From Anoplopoma fimbria (Eukaryota; Chordata; Actinopteri; Perciformes; Anoplopomatidae): 64,000 nt of DNA. Positions 12,800-27,700 of this stretch are shown piece after piece (the stretch's first letter is position 1; each line of letters begins with the position of its first letter). The notes under the pieces are model-generated. The model did no database searches. It had not been told where the DNA came from and worked only from the letters and a program-made list of their open reading frames with translations. Location: contig NC_072457.1 of NCBI RefSeq assembly GCF_027596085.1, positions 30,638,177 through 30,702,176 on the forward strand. The letters are read 5' to 3'. Made by a program: the position numbers and the translations under genes.

Positions 12800-15700
12800 G
12801 GGGGGGGGGGGGTAGATTAAGCATAAGGAGAAGGGAAAAACTTTCAAAACAAGCCAGATCCTCACTGTAACTGTAACTTTATCACACAGAAACCAGACTG
12901 GCGAACTCAGATTCGGCAGCTGCGGCACTGGACCATTAACAAATAAAGTATGATATACCAACTTTACTGAGTTGAGTGGGCGAAGCGTTCCAGACCCTCC
13001 AAGAAGGCAATCACCTTTGTCAGAGCTGGGGAGCAGCCAAACCCAACCAAAAGAAGGCACCCTAACCCTTGCAAGGGACTGGCAGCTGTTGATAGACCGC
13101 TAGACCATTGTGGACTCAGACCGTGTCTGAGTTCACAAAGCAAGCTGTGCTGCTGGAGCTGACAGTCCCGTTGGAAGATCGCTTGAAAGAGGCCTTTAAA
13201 AGGAAGCTCTCCAAGTACATGGGACTGGTCATCAAATGTCAGCAGGCTGGATGGAGAGCAAGGTGTCTCCCAGTGGAAGTTGGATGTAGGGGATTTGCAG
13301 CCCATTCTTTGACCAGAGCCTACAGCAGTTTGGGCATCATGGGAGAGAAGAAGAGGAGAGTCATCTGCAGTACAACTGAAGCAGCAGAGAGGGCCTCAAG
13401 GTGGCTGTGGCTCAAAAGAGGAGAGCCATAGAGCCATATCAATCCGGACACAAGCTGGGGTCTGATCAGCCCTGGCTTGGTCCCCTGGAGGAGGGCGTAT
13501 CTTGTTGAAAGCCCTGAAAAACATTTGCTGATTCCAGGAACATCACTGAAGATGTGTCCATCAGTAGATGTTTGTTCATAGTTTGAAGATCTGACTCGAA
13601 CTAATCAACTGCTTGTTTAGAAAAAAAATAACCGATGCAACCTAGACAAGAGAAGGCCATGGATGACAGTGTCAAACACCTTCTTTAGAAAGACACACAG
13701 CACCCATGACTCCTGTCCAGGGAATGCTCAACATTTCAATGAATAACAATTAGCTTCTGATCCATTATACTGAAGGTCATTTGAACACCACTCTATCAGC
13801 ACTGTGCCTTATGCACACCACAATGCTACTCTCTGAATACTTGCTTTGTTTGAAAATGTACAGTTCCTTCACAATGAAGAATTGGTGTCACACAACGTAA
13901 ATGGATGGTATAGCACCTTTTCTAGTCTTCTGACCACTCATTACATTACTAAGATATATGCCCATTAACACCCATTCACACATTGATGTCAGGGGCTACC
14001 AAGGTGCCATCAGGACTAAGTAACCATTCACGGCAACATTTATACTCCATAGGCACAGCCTTTGGGAGTTCTGATTGACAGACGACCCGCTCTACCTACG
14101 AGCCACTCCAATCGATCATCAGAAATCGCCTTTCAGTCACCTGGTGATGGTTGTATAGGATGTTGTAGGCAGTTACTGTTGTTGTTACAATGGAAGGGTT
14201 GGTTGGGTTAGCCGTGATTGACATGCCGAGGCCGCTGACCACTTGCACAGACAGGTCCCCAGGAGTAACGGGGTCAGAGGTCACAGTGATGTCACATCTG
14301 CCCAGCATGCCATCCCACTGCTCAGAGACGACCTGAGAGAAAGAGACAGTGGATGATGATGATTATGATGATGTCCAGTAAGTGAAGATGTTCAAAGGAA
14401 TTGATGTACAACTAAAACCTACATGGAGTGATGTCTTTCCTGGTTGTAAACCAATCAGGTTGTTCTGGGCGCCAAGGGAAGCCACTCGAGGGTCTTCTAC
14501 TCTCAGCCAGTTACGGACCAGCTCTGTAACATCTACGAACCAATCAGATGAGCCAAGGAGGTGTGTGGTTCTGCTATGAGAATCCTGAGCTGTGAACTGA
14601 GTCAGAACCTGAACAGAGGAGCGTTGATACACTGGTACACACCTGAAGAGAGAGGACACACATGAAGATCTTAATGTCTTAACTTATCTGAGTGCGGCTC
14701 AGAGATAGAACATATATTCATAGTAACATGCTTGTGTCACCAATCTATCAGAAAATACATCAAAAGTCAAACATATTAAAACTTGGATCTCAGACTCAGG
14801 TTTCCTGTGGAGTTTCTGACCTCTACCTCTCACATTTGGGTATTTAAGGCAGAGATGTGGATCAATTTGATGCCAAACTTCAGGATAATTTGGATCCCAC
14901 CTCAGAGGTGGATTTGATGTAGATTGACAAATAGACTAGGTTTCTCTTCTATTCAATATTTTTACCCAATATGTCCATTACATTTAAACTTTTTTGATAA
15001 TCAGTTATGATTGTCAATAAAGAAAATTCCTTTCAAATGTGAATGTTTTTTAGTCCTTATTAAGTAAGCTGGTTTTAGTGTACTTAAACTGTTAATCAAT
15101 GCAAAATATGTATAGGCCAAACTTTTCCTTGAAAACTGCTGTAAATGCAAGTGTAACAAATACAAGAAACACATTTCACTAGTTTTACTTAAACATTGTA
15201 ATTGTGGTTTACACAGCAGGCTAGCAGAGACAACAGGAGTGAGGGGTCGAAATGAGGTTTTATTTGCGCTTTTCATTGTTTTAGGCAACACCACCAACAA
15301 GGAAATACATAGTTGGTCACTAAAACATTTCACAATATACTTCATGGAACAAACCTATTTTATCAAGATCAACAGAAATTAGCCTATACATCATGGGTTG
15401 AATCTGAAGCAAGTTTCTTCTCCAGCAGCTGTTTTCTCAGCCTCTTGCAGCTAAAGCACGGTCAGCTTCAGCCTCCTCAGCAAGGACGAATTGTTTTCTG
15501 TCCTCTCAGTCTCCATTTTCAGCTGCTTTTCATAGGAGTCCTCACGGTCAGCATGCATCTTGCTCTTGCACCGGCTCTGGCCCACTCACCTCTTCCAGAG
15601 GTACGGCTGTGCTGGTCCCTTATGAGAATAAAACGACCATTGAGTTATAATGGGACGTGCATGGTAAACATTCTAAAAATAATTAGTTGATAAAACACAT

Positions 15701-18700
15701 TTACATGCTCATTTCAGTATGTTACTTTGCTGTTGGGGTCTAGTTAACCAGTGACCACACAGTCTATTTGGGGGACTGAGGGAGAGAGTTAACTCTGGAT
15801 GTAGAAGGTGATATGGTAAGAGGTTGCGTTATATTTAGGTATCTGTCAGTAGCACTTTATGCAAAAACATAGAATCAACGACAAACTGTAGCCTAAAGTA
15901 AATAAACCCCCAAAAAGTGCACTTCTGAATGAACCAAGTAATTCACAACATGTAACATCACATTTCTAAAGTATTCGAGCAGTCTGTGCGCATAAAGCCT
16001 AACTTTACTGAAACAGAGTTTGCTGAGTCCACTAGCACATAGTAACGCTAGCTAGCTAGCTAGCTAAATAGCTAGATAGCAAGCTGATGTTAGCTTCAGT
16101 GCAGCAAAATTATAGATGCAAAAGCTATGAACAGACTGGTGTTTGGTTAACGAGTAAATGTATGACATGACCATCATTTACATCAACAAAGCCAGCTCGC
16201 ACGCTAGCTACTTACCATAGAGGTAAATGGAGAGGGAAAAGTTAGCTGCTGGTTGCAAGGCCAAAGCTTAAATACATTGTAACACAATGGTTTTAAATTG
16301 GTGAAAATCAAGTAGCGGGATAGCTAGACATGTTAGTTAACCTCGTTGTAGTACTACAAATGCTACATATTAGACAAACATTTACTTACATTTGAACATG
16401 TAACTTGCGCCAAAACTTGTTCAATTCTGTAAATGGTCTGCCATGGATTTTGATCCGTTCAGAACAAAGAACAGCTCCGAAAAAGGTTAGAGTCCAGCCC
16501 CTCTCCAGAAGTTTGGTTCTAGAACCAGTGCTGTGTGTGTAGGTGAGCCTGACTATATCTAGTTGGTACCGCTCCACCTCTGGCACCAGAGAGTTGACAT
16601 TCCACGTCCATAAAGCTAGTCTGCGATTCCTGGGTTGGCAAGCCTGGGTCCCTGCCTTTGGCTGCCATCCGGCTCATATTGCACCCAACCCAGATGCCTA
16701 TCCCCGCAAGTGGTGGGACTGCAGAGCGATTTTGGTAAGTACTGAATGTCTACAAGAAAAACTCCACAGGGAACCTTTCAGAGCCTGTCAGACTGATAAT
16801 GGCACTAAAATCTAATCTTGTTCCCAGATGAGAATGTCTGTGGGAATACATTGCTGTATGTAGCATCTTGTGGATTACCTTGTCTATTTACATAACTACC
16901 AGCAAAACTATATTGTATTGTATTTGCTCTGTTGCATGAACTATAATTGGCTAAATAAACTACAGGGGGGTTTCTACCCTGTCTTTGTGAAGTGGTTCCA
17001 GCCATCGATGGCGTTGAGAACAGGGTCTGCCAAGGAAACTCGCAGGGGCACTGAAGGAGCCCACACCTCCACACACACAGAGCCACGAAGCGCACCCAGT
17101 AGAAACTCCACCACTGCACAGGTGTTACCCAACCCTGATTCACTGCCGTCCACAAAGAGGGTTGAGCAATCACCGGACACCTGTGGTTATAGAGAAGACC
17201 AGAGGAGAAGAGTCCCATTAAACTGGTAATTAAAGGACATTAGTACAGTATTTACATTAAGTATACATTTTGTTGTGTATCAATTGAATGTTAAAATGTA
17301 ACAATATCACTTATTTAAATAGCATTAATCAATATCATATCATCAATTAGTTAAATGAATATGTGTAATGTGAAAGATATCGCTTGTAGTGACGAATCCA
17401 CAGAGAATTATCAATAACTGCAGTTACCCTCAGCTCTAATGCCCTTTTCTTAAAGCCTCATTCAGCTTATTGTTTTGGTTTGACAGACAGAAACGTTACT
17501 GTTTTGGTTTACTCCCAAATCAGAGTGGACTCCCTGCCCTCACGAAGGCTGACCTTCAGCATTTCGACTCTGCTTTTCACATTCAACATGTGACACCAAA
17601 CCTCAACAAACCAGAGGTACAGGCTCTGACTGAACTGAGCAGAAACAAACATATCATCATCATGCCAGCCGACAAGGGCAGTGCAATTGTCATCATGGAC
17701 AGAGTACAATACTTATGGGAAGGTTATAGACAATTCAATTATGTTAAATATTACACTAAACTGTCTGAACCCATTTACCATGACACCATTCCTATAGTTA
17801 ACAAAACCATGCAGAGCCTCTATGAAAAAAAGTTCATGAATGCAAAACAAAAAAGCTACCTACTAGGAAAGCCTCTACACGAATATTGACATTGGAGAAG
17901 GCATTCAAGCCATCAAAGACGGGTTTCAGAAACACCCAGACAAAAACAAAGACCAGACAAAGATTTACTACAACTACTGGACAATAATTTGACCAAAAAT
18001 GAATGACCAATTTAATGGGGAATTCTTCCTACAAACCAAACGCACAGCTATGGGGAAGAAATTCGCCCCTGCATATGCCAACATATTCATTGCTAAATGT
18101 GATGCCTCGGCCTTAGCAGCGTGTCAAAAGAAACCCTCACATTATTACAGGTTTCTGGATGACATATGGGGGGTGTGGCCTCATTCGAGACAGGATTTTG
18201 ATGTGTTTCTGACCACTCTGAACAACCACAACAGCTCTATCGAACTCAAATCCACGAGCAGCTTGACCTCTGTGGACCTTCTGGACACCACCACTTTTAA
18301 AGGTGCACTGTTCCAACAGACACACACACTGGACATTAAAGTCTCCTTTAAAGAGACAGACACACATGCTCTACTCTATAAAACAAGTTACCATTCCAAA
18401 CACACTTATGCTGGTCTGGTGAAATCACAATTGTTACGATTCCACAAAATATGCACCAAAATGTTTAACATGCAGTCAACGTGCTGTTCAAAGCTCTGGC
18501 CAGCAGAGGCTACTCTAGGATCTTTCTGAGAAAAAAAGTCTAAAGGCACACAGACCAAACCTAATGTGCTCTCCTCTATCCTCCCTTTTATCACCACATA
18601 TTCACCCTCAGCTGTCAAGTTAGTCAGAGTAATCAGAAATAACTTTAGGACTTACACAACCAACATTCAAACATTACAAGACTATAGTGTCATTGCAGCT

Positions 18701-21700
18701 TACAGGAGAAACAAAAACCGACAGGATGTTCTAAAAAAGAGAAACACACACCATTAGTCCAACACTTCATACACCATGGATGGAATGCTGTACAAACTAC
18801 AGTCATACAATCAAAGCCCAGATGGACTACACCCCAAAGAAAGAGAGCCGAAAAAACGTGGATTTCAAAATTAGACACCATACACCCTAAAGGCCTCAAT
18901 GAGAGATAGGAGGATTGTAGTGGGAAACAGTCGATGGTGAGTGGTTCCCAGCAACACGATTAAAAAAAACCTCTCTCCCCTAACCCTAACCCATACACGG
19001 ATGGCAGGGGCTGCCATGCAAGGTGCCACCTGCCCATCGGGGCACTATCCAACATTCATACCCAATCTCACACCAATGGCACAGCCTTGGGAGCAATTTA
19101 TGGGTTAAGTGTCTTGCCAAAGGACACACCAAAATGGACTACCGGAGCCATGGATCCTCTGATTGGAGGACGACCCCGCTCTATCACTGGGCCACAGTTA
19201 TTGTTATAAAAGCATGTATAATACAATATAATACAATAAATTATAGAAATAGACATAGAAATTGTTACCAACTTTCAATCTCAAAGATCCACTTAATCGC
19301 TCTCATGGTGGTTTATGATTTCAAAGATCATCCTTGAACAGAGACAATGACGGAGACAAAGTTTGACCCCCACAATGCATCCCAAGGTGCAATTAAAACC
19401 TGTGAAAAGAACTAGGAATTGGGCTATAGGTTAAGATTTATTTTGGCTGGTCTTGCCCAGCCAAACCTATCTCCACAAGGCTGAGTCCGCGCTATAGAAA
19501 GGTCTCGCTCCAAACATTATCATTTTGTTAGAGATTTAAACTAATCACAGGTGGGACTGTGGCTCAGGAGTTAGACCGGTTCGTCACTCAATCAGAAGAT
19601 TGTCGATCCCCAGCTCCTCCAGTCCATACCAATGTGTCCTTGGGCAAGACAACGATTAGTTAGTTTGGCAGATGGCACCTTGCATGGTAGCCCCTGCCAT
19701 CAGTTAAAAAATGGGTGTAAATGGTTGAATGACAAGTAGTGTATAAGTGCTTTGAGTGGTCGGAAGAAATGCGCTATATAAGAACTAGTCATTTACCATT
19801 TACCATTAACAGTCAACCTAGGAGGCTATAAGCACAGTATGTAGTGATGGGGTACATAGTGTAGATAGCAGAAGGGGAGGAGAATCCTGCTTGATGCTCA
19901 TCCAATGGAAGGCTTATACCACAGTCTACATCTGATGAGTCTATGTTTTGGCTCTTTCCTGGAAAAAGATGATGTTATTCTTCCGAATCTGGGTAACACA
20001 ATTAAAGAGCAAACCTACACTTTCTTTAATATGAGGCTAATATTTTAACACATTTGTTTGACTGTGTTGCACCTTGACAGTGTCCTCGTTGGTAGAGTGG
20101 CACGTGACTGCAGAGGTGACATCTGACACCTTCCCATTATGGTTTATGGCCAGCACGATGACAGGAAGTGACACTGGCTGGTTGGTCAGTATGGCCGTGT
20201 TGATGATTGTGTTACTCTGAGGATAGAGGATTAGAAAAAATATGTTTAAACAGATCAGATTCTATGAATCTTTAAAAATTAGAAAGATGATAAAAATGAT
20301 TCTCCTTGGATTGGGATTAAATGAATGACTAAATATATGAAGTACCTCTGTGATGGGAGCGATGCTAAAGATGTGTCGATCAGCAAATGAGAAGATGCTC
20401 ACTGCTGCTCCGTGTGGCAATAGGGGTTTGATATGCCCAGAATACTCCACCCACCAGTAAGCAGACACCGTCATGGCAACACCGAAGCTCTGCCTCAGGC
20501 CGTGGACTGACAGACAAACCACCTGCTGTAGTAAAGTGGGACTGCAGGGCAACAGAGATCAGAGACTGAGCTGCTAGTGTTACAGGACCAAGAATGACAC
20601 AAAGCTCACTCTGGTGCAACACATTTAATTTCCTGTAAATATATGAAAATACAAATCAGGTCAGAAGCGCTCTCTGTTCCATTTATACTTCGCTCATCAC
20701 ATACTGACGGCTTTCTTCTGCTCTACTGGCGTGAGCTGCTGATGCTCAGTATAATACAGAGCGCCCTCTGCTGACAATGTTGGGCTTAGAAGAAATAAAA
20801 ACATCACACATCCCAGTCAAAGACCCAATGACAGAGTGATACAGGTAAGTAAGAGAGAGAAATAGTATATGTTTCTGAGACCTTAGATTTTAATGAATTA
20901 AAAAAAATAGAGGGGGGGCTAATAATTACCTGTCTTCTCAAAGACTCCCAGTGCCACACTAGTATGTAAAGGTCTGTCATGGTCCAAACCTACTTTCCTG
21001 ACACGGTGAAAGTATGAACTGACCAATTATGAAAATGATTTGAGGGGTAGAAAGAGGCAGCTCTTAGAATGACACATCTGAAGGTTACTTCACAGCCATG
21101 GCTGAGGAGCTTTCTGTAGTGGCTGAGAGATGTTTTAAAAAACCCTGATTCCCGGTATGCTAGCTCCCAACCTGCTTCATCCCCAGCTAGCCTCTGGCCT
21201 GCAAGCAACCAGTCTCGAGTCCACTCAATGAACCTTGGGATCCAGAGACATTGGAGCAATGCCCATAGGGGTGCAGTAAGAAGCAGGTTCGACAGAGCCA
21301 GGCCTTCTATGCGTACGCTGGCTCAACAAAACCTTAATACACAATCCGTGATAACGGGTATCCCAATGGTGTTTGTCGACTTTCTTAATGTACAAGGGGG
21401 CATTTAGTGTGTTTGCTGGCTACTGTGATTTAAAATTTGACCTACTTGTGTGTGTGCTTGAGTGTGCTGTGTTTGTGGCACAGGATAGACACCACATCGT
21501 GTTTGGAGCCTTGTCTTCTCTCCAGGGTCACTGCCCACAAGTCAGAGGTCAGAGTTTTCTTGGCAACCATCGACACCAAGCCCTTCTTCACCTTCAGCCT
21601 AAAGACACACACAGATTTTGAGTGTAGAACTATAAGAGTGGTTTTTAGCTAGTGATACAGACTGTAATAAAAAACTGCATTTTAACAACTTGAAAGTAGT

Positions 21701-24700
21701 TTGGTACTGATATCATTTTGTGTTTACCTTATGACAACAAGCTCACCACTGAAGTTAGCTCTCAGATTCAAAGACACTCTGATTGGCTGTCCGATCAGGA
21801 CCGGGCCCCTGTGATACCGAATCATGACATGGGGGTCCAAGTTAAGCTCCTCCTCTTCCTGCCTGTGCAAACATGTTTCTTCTTCTTCATTGGTCCTGCT
21901 CTGCTCTCTCACTTCCTCCTTCAGTGTCACTGCTTTGATATGGAAGAGCTGCCTCTGCGACTGAGCTGCTCTGTCCTCCACACACCTGGATGGAGGGTCA
22001 ATCGGTACCAGTAGATCAATAGATGTTGGAGAATGACAGAAAATAATTCTAGGGCGGCAAAAATATTTTACTCTCTACATGTTCTGATTCATTCACATAC
22101 CCTGTTGGTGTCAGATTTAGGTCGTCCACAGTGTCGGAGTAGGAGTAGTAAAGCTGTATTTGATTTCTCATGGCGACCCGTTGGTATCTGAGGGCCCATG
22201 GAACATGCCCCTGGGTGTCCTCATCAACACTTAGAGGGTATCTGAATGAAAGCATGCATGTATTTGTCACATGGTTAATGATCATCATCATCTACACCAC
22301 AGAGAGGAAAACAGGGATCCATGGAAACTCTGTCCATGCACAATTTCCCTGCTATAAATAGACCTCTTCCTCCTGCCTAAACATAATGGGCTTCATGCAA
22401 CAACCTTTTTATACCCTTATCTTACTGGTTTTAACAGACGATATCACATCACCCTGGCTTCTCTTCATTGGCTGCCTGTTCGTTTTAGAATTGATTTTAA
22501 GATTTTACTGATTACCTTTAAAGCACGTCTGGGTCTGGCCCCAAATTATATAGTAGAAATGTTGACCCCGTATGAGCCAGCTCGCAGCCTTAGATCCTCA
22601 GGTGGGGCCCTTCTGGCTGTTCCAAAGTCGAGACTGAAAACTTACAGACTGGCTTTTATGTGATGTCATCGCTTTAATGTTTACTAAACTGTTTTATTTA
22701 TTTTATTTATTTTATTTATTTTATTTATTTTATTTATTTTATTTATTTTATATTTTATTTATTTTATTTATTTTATTTATTTTATATTTTATTCTCTTAG
22801 TTATTTTACTTTTAAAATGATTGTTTTCTGAATGGAGTTTGGATAAATTAGTCCTAGGCTTTGCTTTCATTTTACCCATCAACGCTCAAAATAGGCATAA
22901 ATGCGGTTGTGATGTTATATTTTAACCATATACAGTCTAGAGTTTAAACACTTACATCTATACACATAGTTTTGTCCGGCCCCTGTACAACTATGAGGTC
23001 GAGCTCTGGGTGCCCACAGATAAGTTGAAATATTTCAAATCAAATACTCCCAAAACTGCAAATTGAGGGTATTCACGTCATTCGTGAAAGGTCCACTTCT
23101 CTTTTGGTGTGAACACAGCATTAGAGAAGCATTACTCTTTATACAGGTTCATTCACTTCCACACTCCAAGACTTAAATATACGTCCTGCCGTGCTTTCTT
23201 TACGACTTTTGCATTAAAACCCAGTTCCTTAAGCAAGTAAACTAACTCTCTGTTAATTGTTCTTTGCTCTTCTGTTCTTATAACTCACCCTATAATTGAT
23301 TCAAACTGTGTTTCAATCCAGAGAGACAAAGCAAGCGAAGTAAAAATATTGTTTATCATAGCTGATGATAATAAAGTCTTGACAGAGAGTCTTTGGAGTT
23401 TAGACTCCACAGGGAGATGTGTAGTCAAGGAGTGTCTGTCCCTCATGAAGTCTAGACTCAGGTGGTGGTGAGTGATGACTCTGCTGAGACTGAGCAGTGA
23501 TGGAAGGCTTGTTTAACAACAGCATGAACATACAAAAAGCAGAGAGAGAATCTTATTCAAAAGGAGACAGCAGACAGATGATGGGCTAACAATGTAAACT
23601 TGTTGCTTTGCTATTGAACGGATGTTGCCAGCTGATGAGAGCAGCTGATATCAAAATTGACAGCACAAAACAATTACAGCACAGAGATTAGAACTGACCA
23701 TGTGTGAAAGTGGTGAATGGCAGGATGTATGCAAAAGCATGCCACTTCCTAACTGAAGTTACACTAGAGCTTCATCTTAATTGTGGATTTATTTCAACCA
23801 ATATTTGATTGAGAGATTTCTTTATTTGACTGTTTCAGATCTCCCTTTAACAACAGGCTTCTTAATGTTTATACTACTATTTGGAGTTTTAACAGTCTTT
23901 TGGCTTTTTCCCTTCCTGTTTTCTAAATAAATATATTATTTTAGGCACTGTTGTTTGACTGTAAGGTTATCGTTGTCCTTTTAGGCATATTTTCAGCAGG
24001 TTATTGCAATAGCAAGGCTTTAACTCTTTTTAAAACGCTGTACATGTCAGATGCACATTTATAAAAGCTTATTTAAGGTATTTAAAAGTTTAAACTTTCT
24101 TCCACTCCATGTTGTGAGAATACAGAGATATAAATAAGGTATGCTGGTCAAGGTCAATGGTCAATGTAGGATGATCAGTGTTTCAGTGTTCTTTGTAGCT
24201 GGGTTTTGGTTAAGCAGAGGCTTTGGGTGGGGTCAGTATTTTATGGTAAATATTTTTATTTTTATACTTTAATTCAGTGAAGTTAGAAATGAAAGGTTTT
24301 ACTGTAAAAACAGAGGTCTTATTCTGATGCCCCTTTGCCATTTCTGAACCACCCCAAGACCCATTTGGAAGGGCCTGTTCAGATAATTTTTTTTGTTTTT
24401 TATTTTTTAATAAGACAGCCCTGAAATAGGTAAAAGAGAAGATGGAATGTTGATACCAGAAGGAGTCGGGTTGAGATGGTGGAAGGGGGAGGAGTTCATA
24501 TCAGAGGGAAATGTTTGTGTGTTGTTTGTGAACTGATTTTTTGTAGGATATGCTAGTTTGTATATCACAGTGTAATGTTGTCTTGTTCATGTTTTTTTTT
24601 GTTTTTACAAGCATGCTGAACACACTTGTGTTGGGCAATAAAATAGTCAATGAATATAAGATAAGAGTTTACAAATACTTGCAATCCCTCCTGGGCATTG

Positions 24701-27700
24701 CAGAGGTTGGTTTATGGGCGGTTACACATAGTCTATCTATGAGTTACACTCGTTGTCTCTTTGATTCTTCACACCCTGGCATTTAGTAGAATAATTCAAC
24801 GAACAGGACATCTAGTATACACGCCCTGTACATGCTCTCACCTCCGCAGATGTCGTGCTACAGTGCCAAGAGCACGAAAACAAAGCTTTAGTGGGCCTGT
24901 TTAGTTTACTATATCAATGACTATCCATGCTTTTCTATTATGTTGAACCTTTAACTCTTCTCCCATTGCCAGTGAGGCATGCTATTCTGATGCACTGGGA
25001 GAGCCCTTGTCCCTCTCTAATACCCATCATACCATTTAAACATGCCCAACTAGAAACTAAAACTAAAAGTATGAACTCAAAAATGTGTATATTATGTGTC
25101 TGTTAACACTTCACCTCAGTGAAGGAGAAGTTGTATGCTGATGGTTGACAAAGTTGCCGTGATGATGTCCCCTCCTCGGCCGTTCTCGCTTCTGCATCCG
25201 GCGACGATGGTGGGTGTTACTGTGCCATTTTTCCAAATCCTGATCTGATTGGTTGGTGTGTGGATCCTCAAACCAATCATTAGGCAGTGTCAGAGTTACA
25301 ACGCACAGCCCTAGAGGAAGCTGGGAAACAGGACGGACAGATAAGAGTTAAGAAAGGGAAGTGGTGTAATGAATAAAGGAGAAGGCAAGAGCGAAAGCAC
25401 TAGGTAGAGATAGAATGTGGTCCTCACCTGTGTGATACAGGAGGCCTTGTGCTCCTCTGTCTCCTTGAAGGCATGCAGGGTGATGCAGGTCCCTCGGCTG
25501 CTGTTGCCACCCCGCCTATGGAACAGCATCCCCACCCTGAACCTCTTCTGCCCGCCCTCATCCCTTTCTATCTCCACATGCTCTGAGAGGAGGGAGGCAG
25601 ACAGAAGGGGAGAGAAAGGGAGTACAGGCTCGGATACGAGCTGTGGAAATAGGAAGAGGTATGTTACTAGGTAGCATGAGCAGTTTCAGTAGAATTTGTG
25701 TACATTCACATTACCAGTCAATTAACACACTGATCTCTGTCTGCTCATTTTCCATTACCTGTGTAACTGAGTAAGGGCCAAATGAAGCCTGGAGACCAGG
25801 TCTGGGGGCCTTGCCAGGTGGGCGCACCATGAACAGGCTCTGGGTGAAGGAGAAGGGGCTGGAGTTGGAGAAAAGAGGGCCCAGCTCCACCTGAGACAGA
25901 GGGAGGAACTGCCAGGGTGAAGGGACAACCGACATGTGGACCGGCAGGGAGAGAGGGAGAGGAGGCTGCATGAAGGATGGGGGGACTGAAGAAATAAAAA
26001 AGAAATGATAGGGAGAAAGAGAGAACCAAAGTCAAGAAAAAATGTAACCTTCCTCAACAGTAAGATATCCGGAAAAACTATCCTAGTCACTTAAGTTAAC
26101 TCCACCATGCAGAATGACTAACTGTATGTGCACCCACTGCTACTACCACTATCATTATTAGTCACATTATTATTATTATTCCCTGTACTATTACGCTTAT
26201 TGACTTTGCTTCTACCCTGGAGTCTTTGTGCTTTCTCGCTTCGCAGGCTTCTATACAGCGGGTAAAATAATTATTGAACACGTCACCATTTTTCTCAGTA
26301 AATATATTTCTAAAGGTGCTATTGACATGACATTTTCACCAGATGTCGGTAACAACCCAAGTAATCCATACATACAAAGAAAACCAAACAAATAAGTTCA
26401 GAAATTAAGTTATGTGTAATAAAATGGAATGACACAGGGAAAAAGTATTGAACACATGAAGAAAGGGAGGTGCAAAAAGGCATGGAAAGCCAAGACACCA
26501 GCTGAAATCTATCAGTAATTAGAAAGCAATCCTGCCCCTTGTCAGTGCAAATGAATATCAGCTGGTTCAGTCCCAACTGATGGTGTATAAAATGGTGTCT
26601 CATTACCAAGGTGTCACACAAGAAACATCTCATGATGGGTAAAAGCAAAGAGCTCTCTCAAGACCTTCACAACCTTATTGTTGCAAAACATACTGATGGG
26701 ATTGGTTACAGAAGGATTTCTAAACTTCTGAATGTTCCAATGAGCACTGTTGGGGCCATAATCCGGAAGTGGAAAGAACATCATTTCACCATAAACCGGC
26801 CACGACCAGGTGCTCCTCGCAAGATTTCTGACAGAGGAGTGAAAATAATTATCAGAAGAGTTGTCCAAGAGCCAAGGAGCACTAGTGGAGAGCTTCAGAA
26901 AGACCTGGAATTAGCAGGTACAATTGTTTCAAAGAAAACAATAAGTAATGCACTCAACCGCCGTGGCCTGTATGCACGCTCTAACCACGCAAGACTCCAT
27001 TGCTGAAGAAAAAGCATGTTGAAGCTTGTTTAACAGTTTAGACAAGCCTGTGAAATACTGGGAGAATATAGTCTGGTCAGATGAGACCAACATTGAACTC
27101 TTTGGCTGCCATAATACACACCATGTTTGGAGGTCAAATGGCACTGCACATCACCCCAAAAACACCATACCAACAGTGAAGTTTGGAGGTGGGAACATCA
27201 TGGTGTGGGGCTGGTTTTCAGCATACGGCACTGGCAAACTTCATATAATTGAAGGAAGGATGAATGGGAAAATGTACCGAGACATTCTTGATAAAAATCT
27301 GCTGCCATCTAGCAGGATGATGAAGATGAAACGAGGGTGGACATTTCAGCAAGACAATGATCCCAAACACACAGCCAAGGAAACTCTCCATTGGTTTCAG
27401 AGAAAGAAAATAAAGCTGCTAGAATGGCCCAGCCAATCACCTGACTTGAATCCAATAGAAAATCTATGGAAAGAACTAAAGACCAGAGTTCATAGAAGAG
27501 GCCCACGGAACCTTCAAGATCTGAAGACTGTTTGTGTGGAAGAATGGGCCAAAATCACACCTGAGCAATGCATGCGACTAGTTTCTCCATACAGGAGGCG
27601 TCTTGAAGCTGTCATTACCAACAAAGGCTTCTGTACCAAGTATTAAATACATTTCAGTAAGCATGTTCAATACTTTTTCCCTGTGTCATTCCATTTTATT

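Noticed and set aside
18979..18994. CCCTAACCCTAACCC, telomere-like repeat (also at 38098 and 49584)
   Set aside because: Only two to three units at each site; too short to indicate a telomere or a chromosome fusion point.
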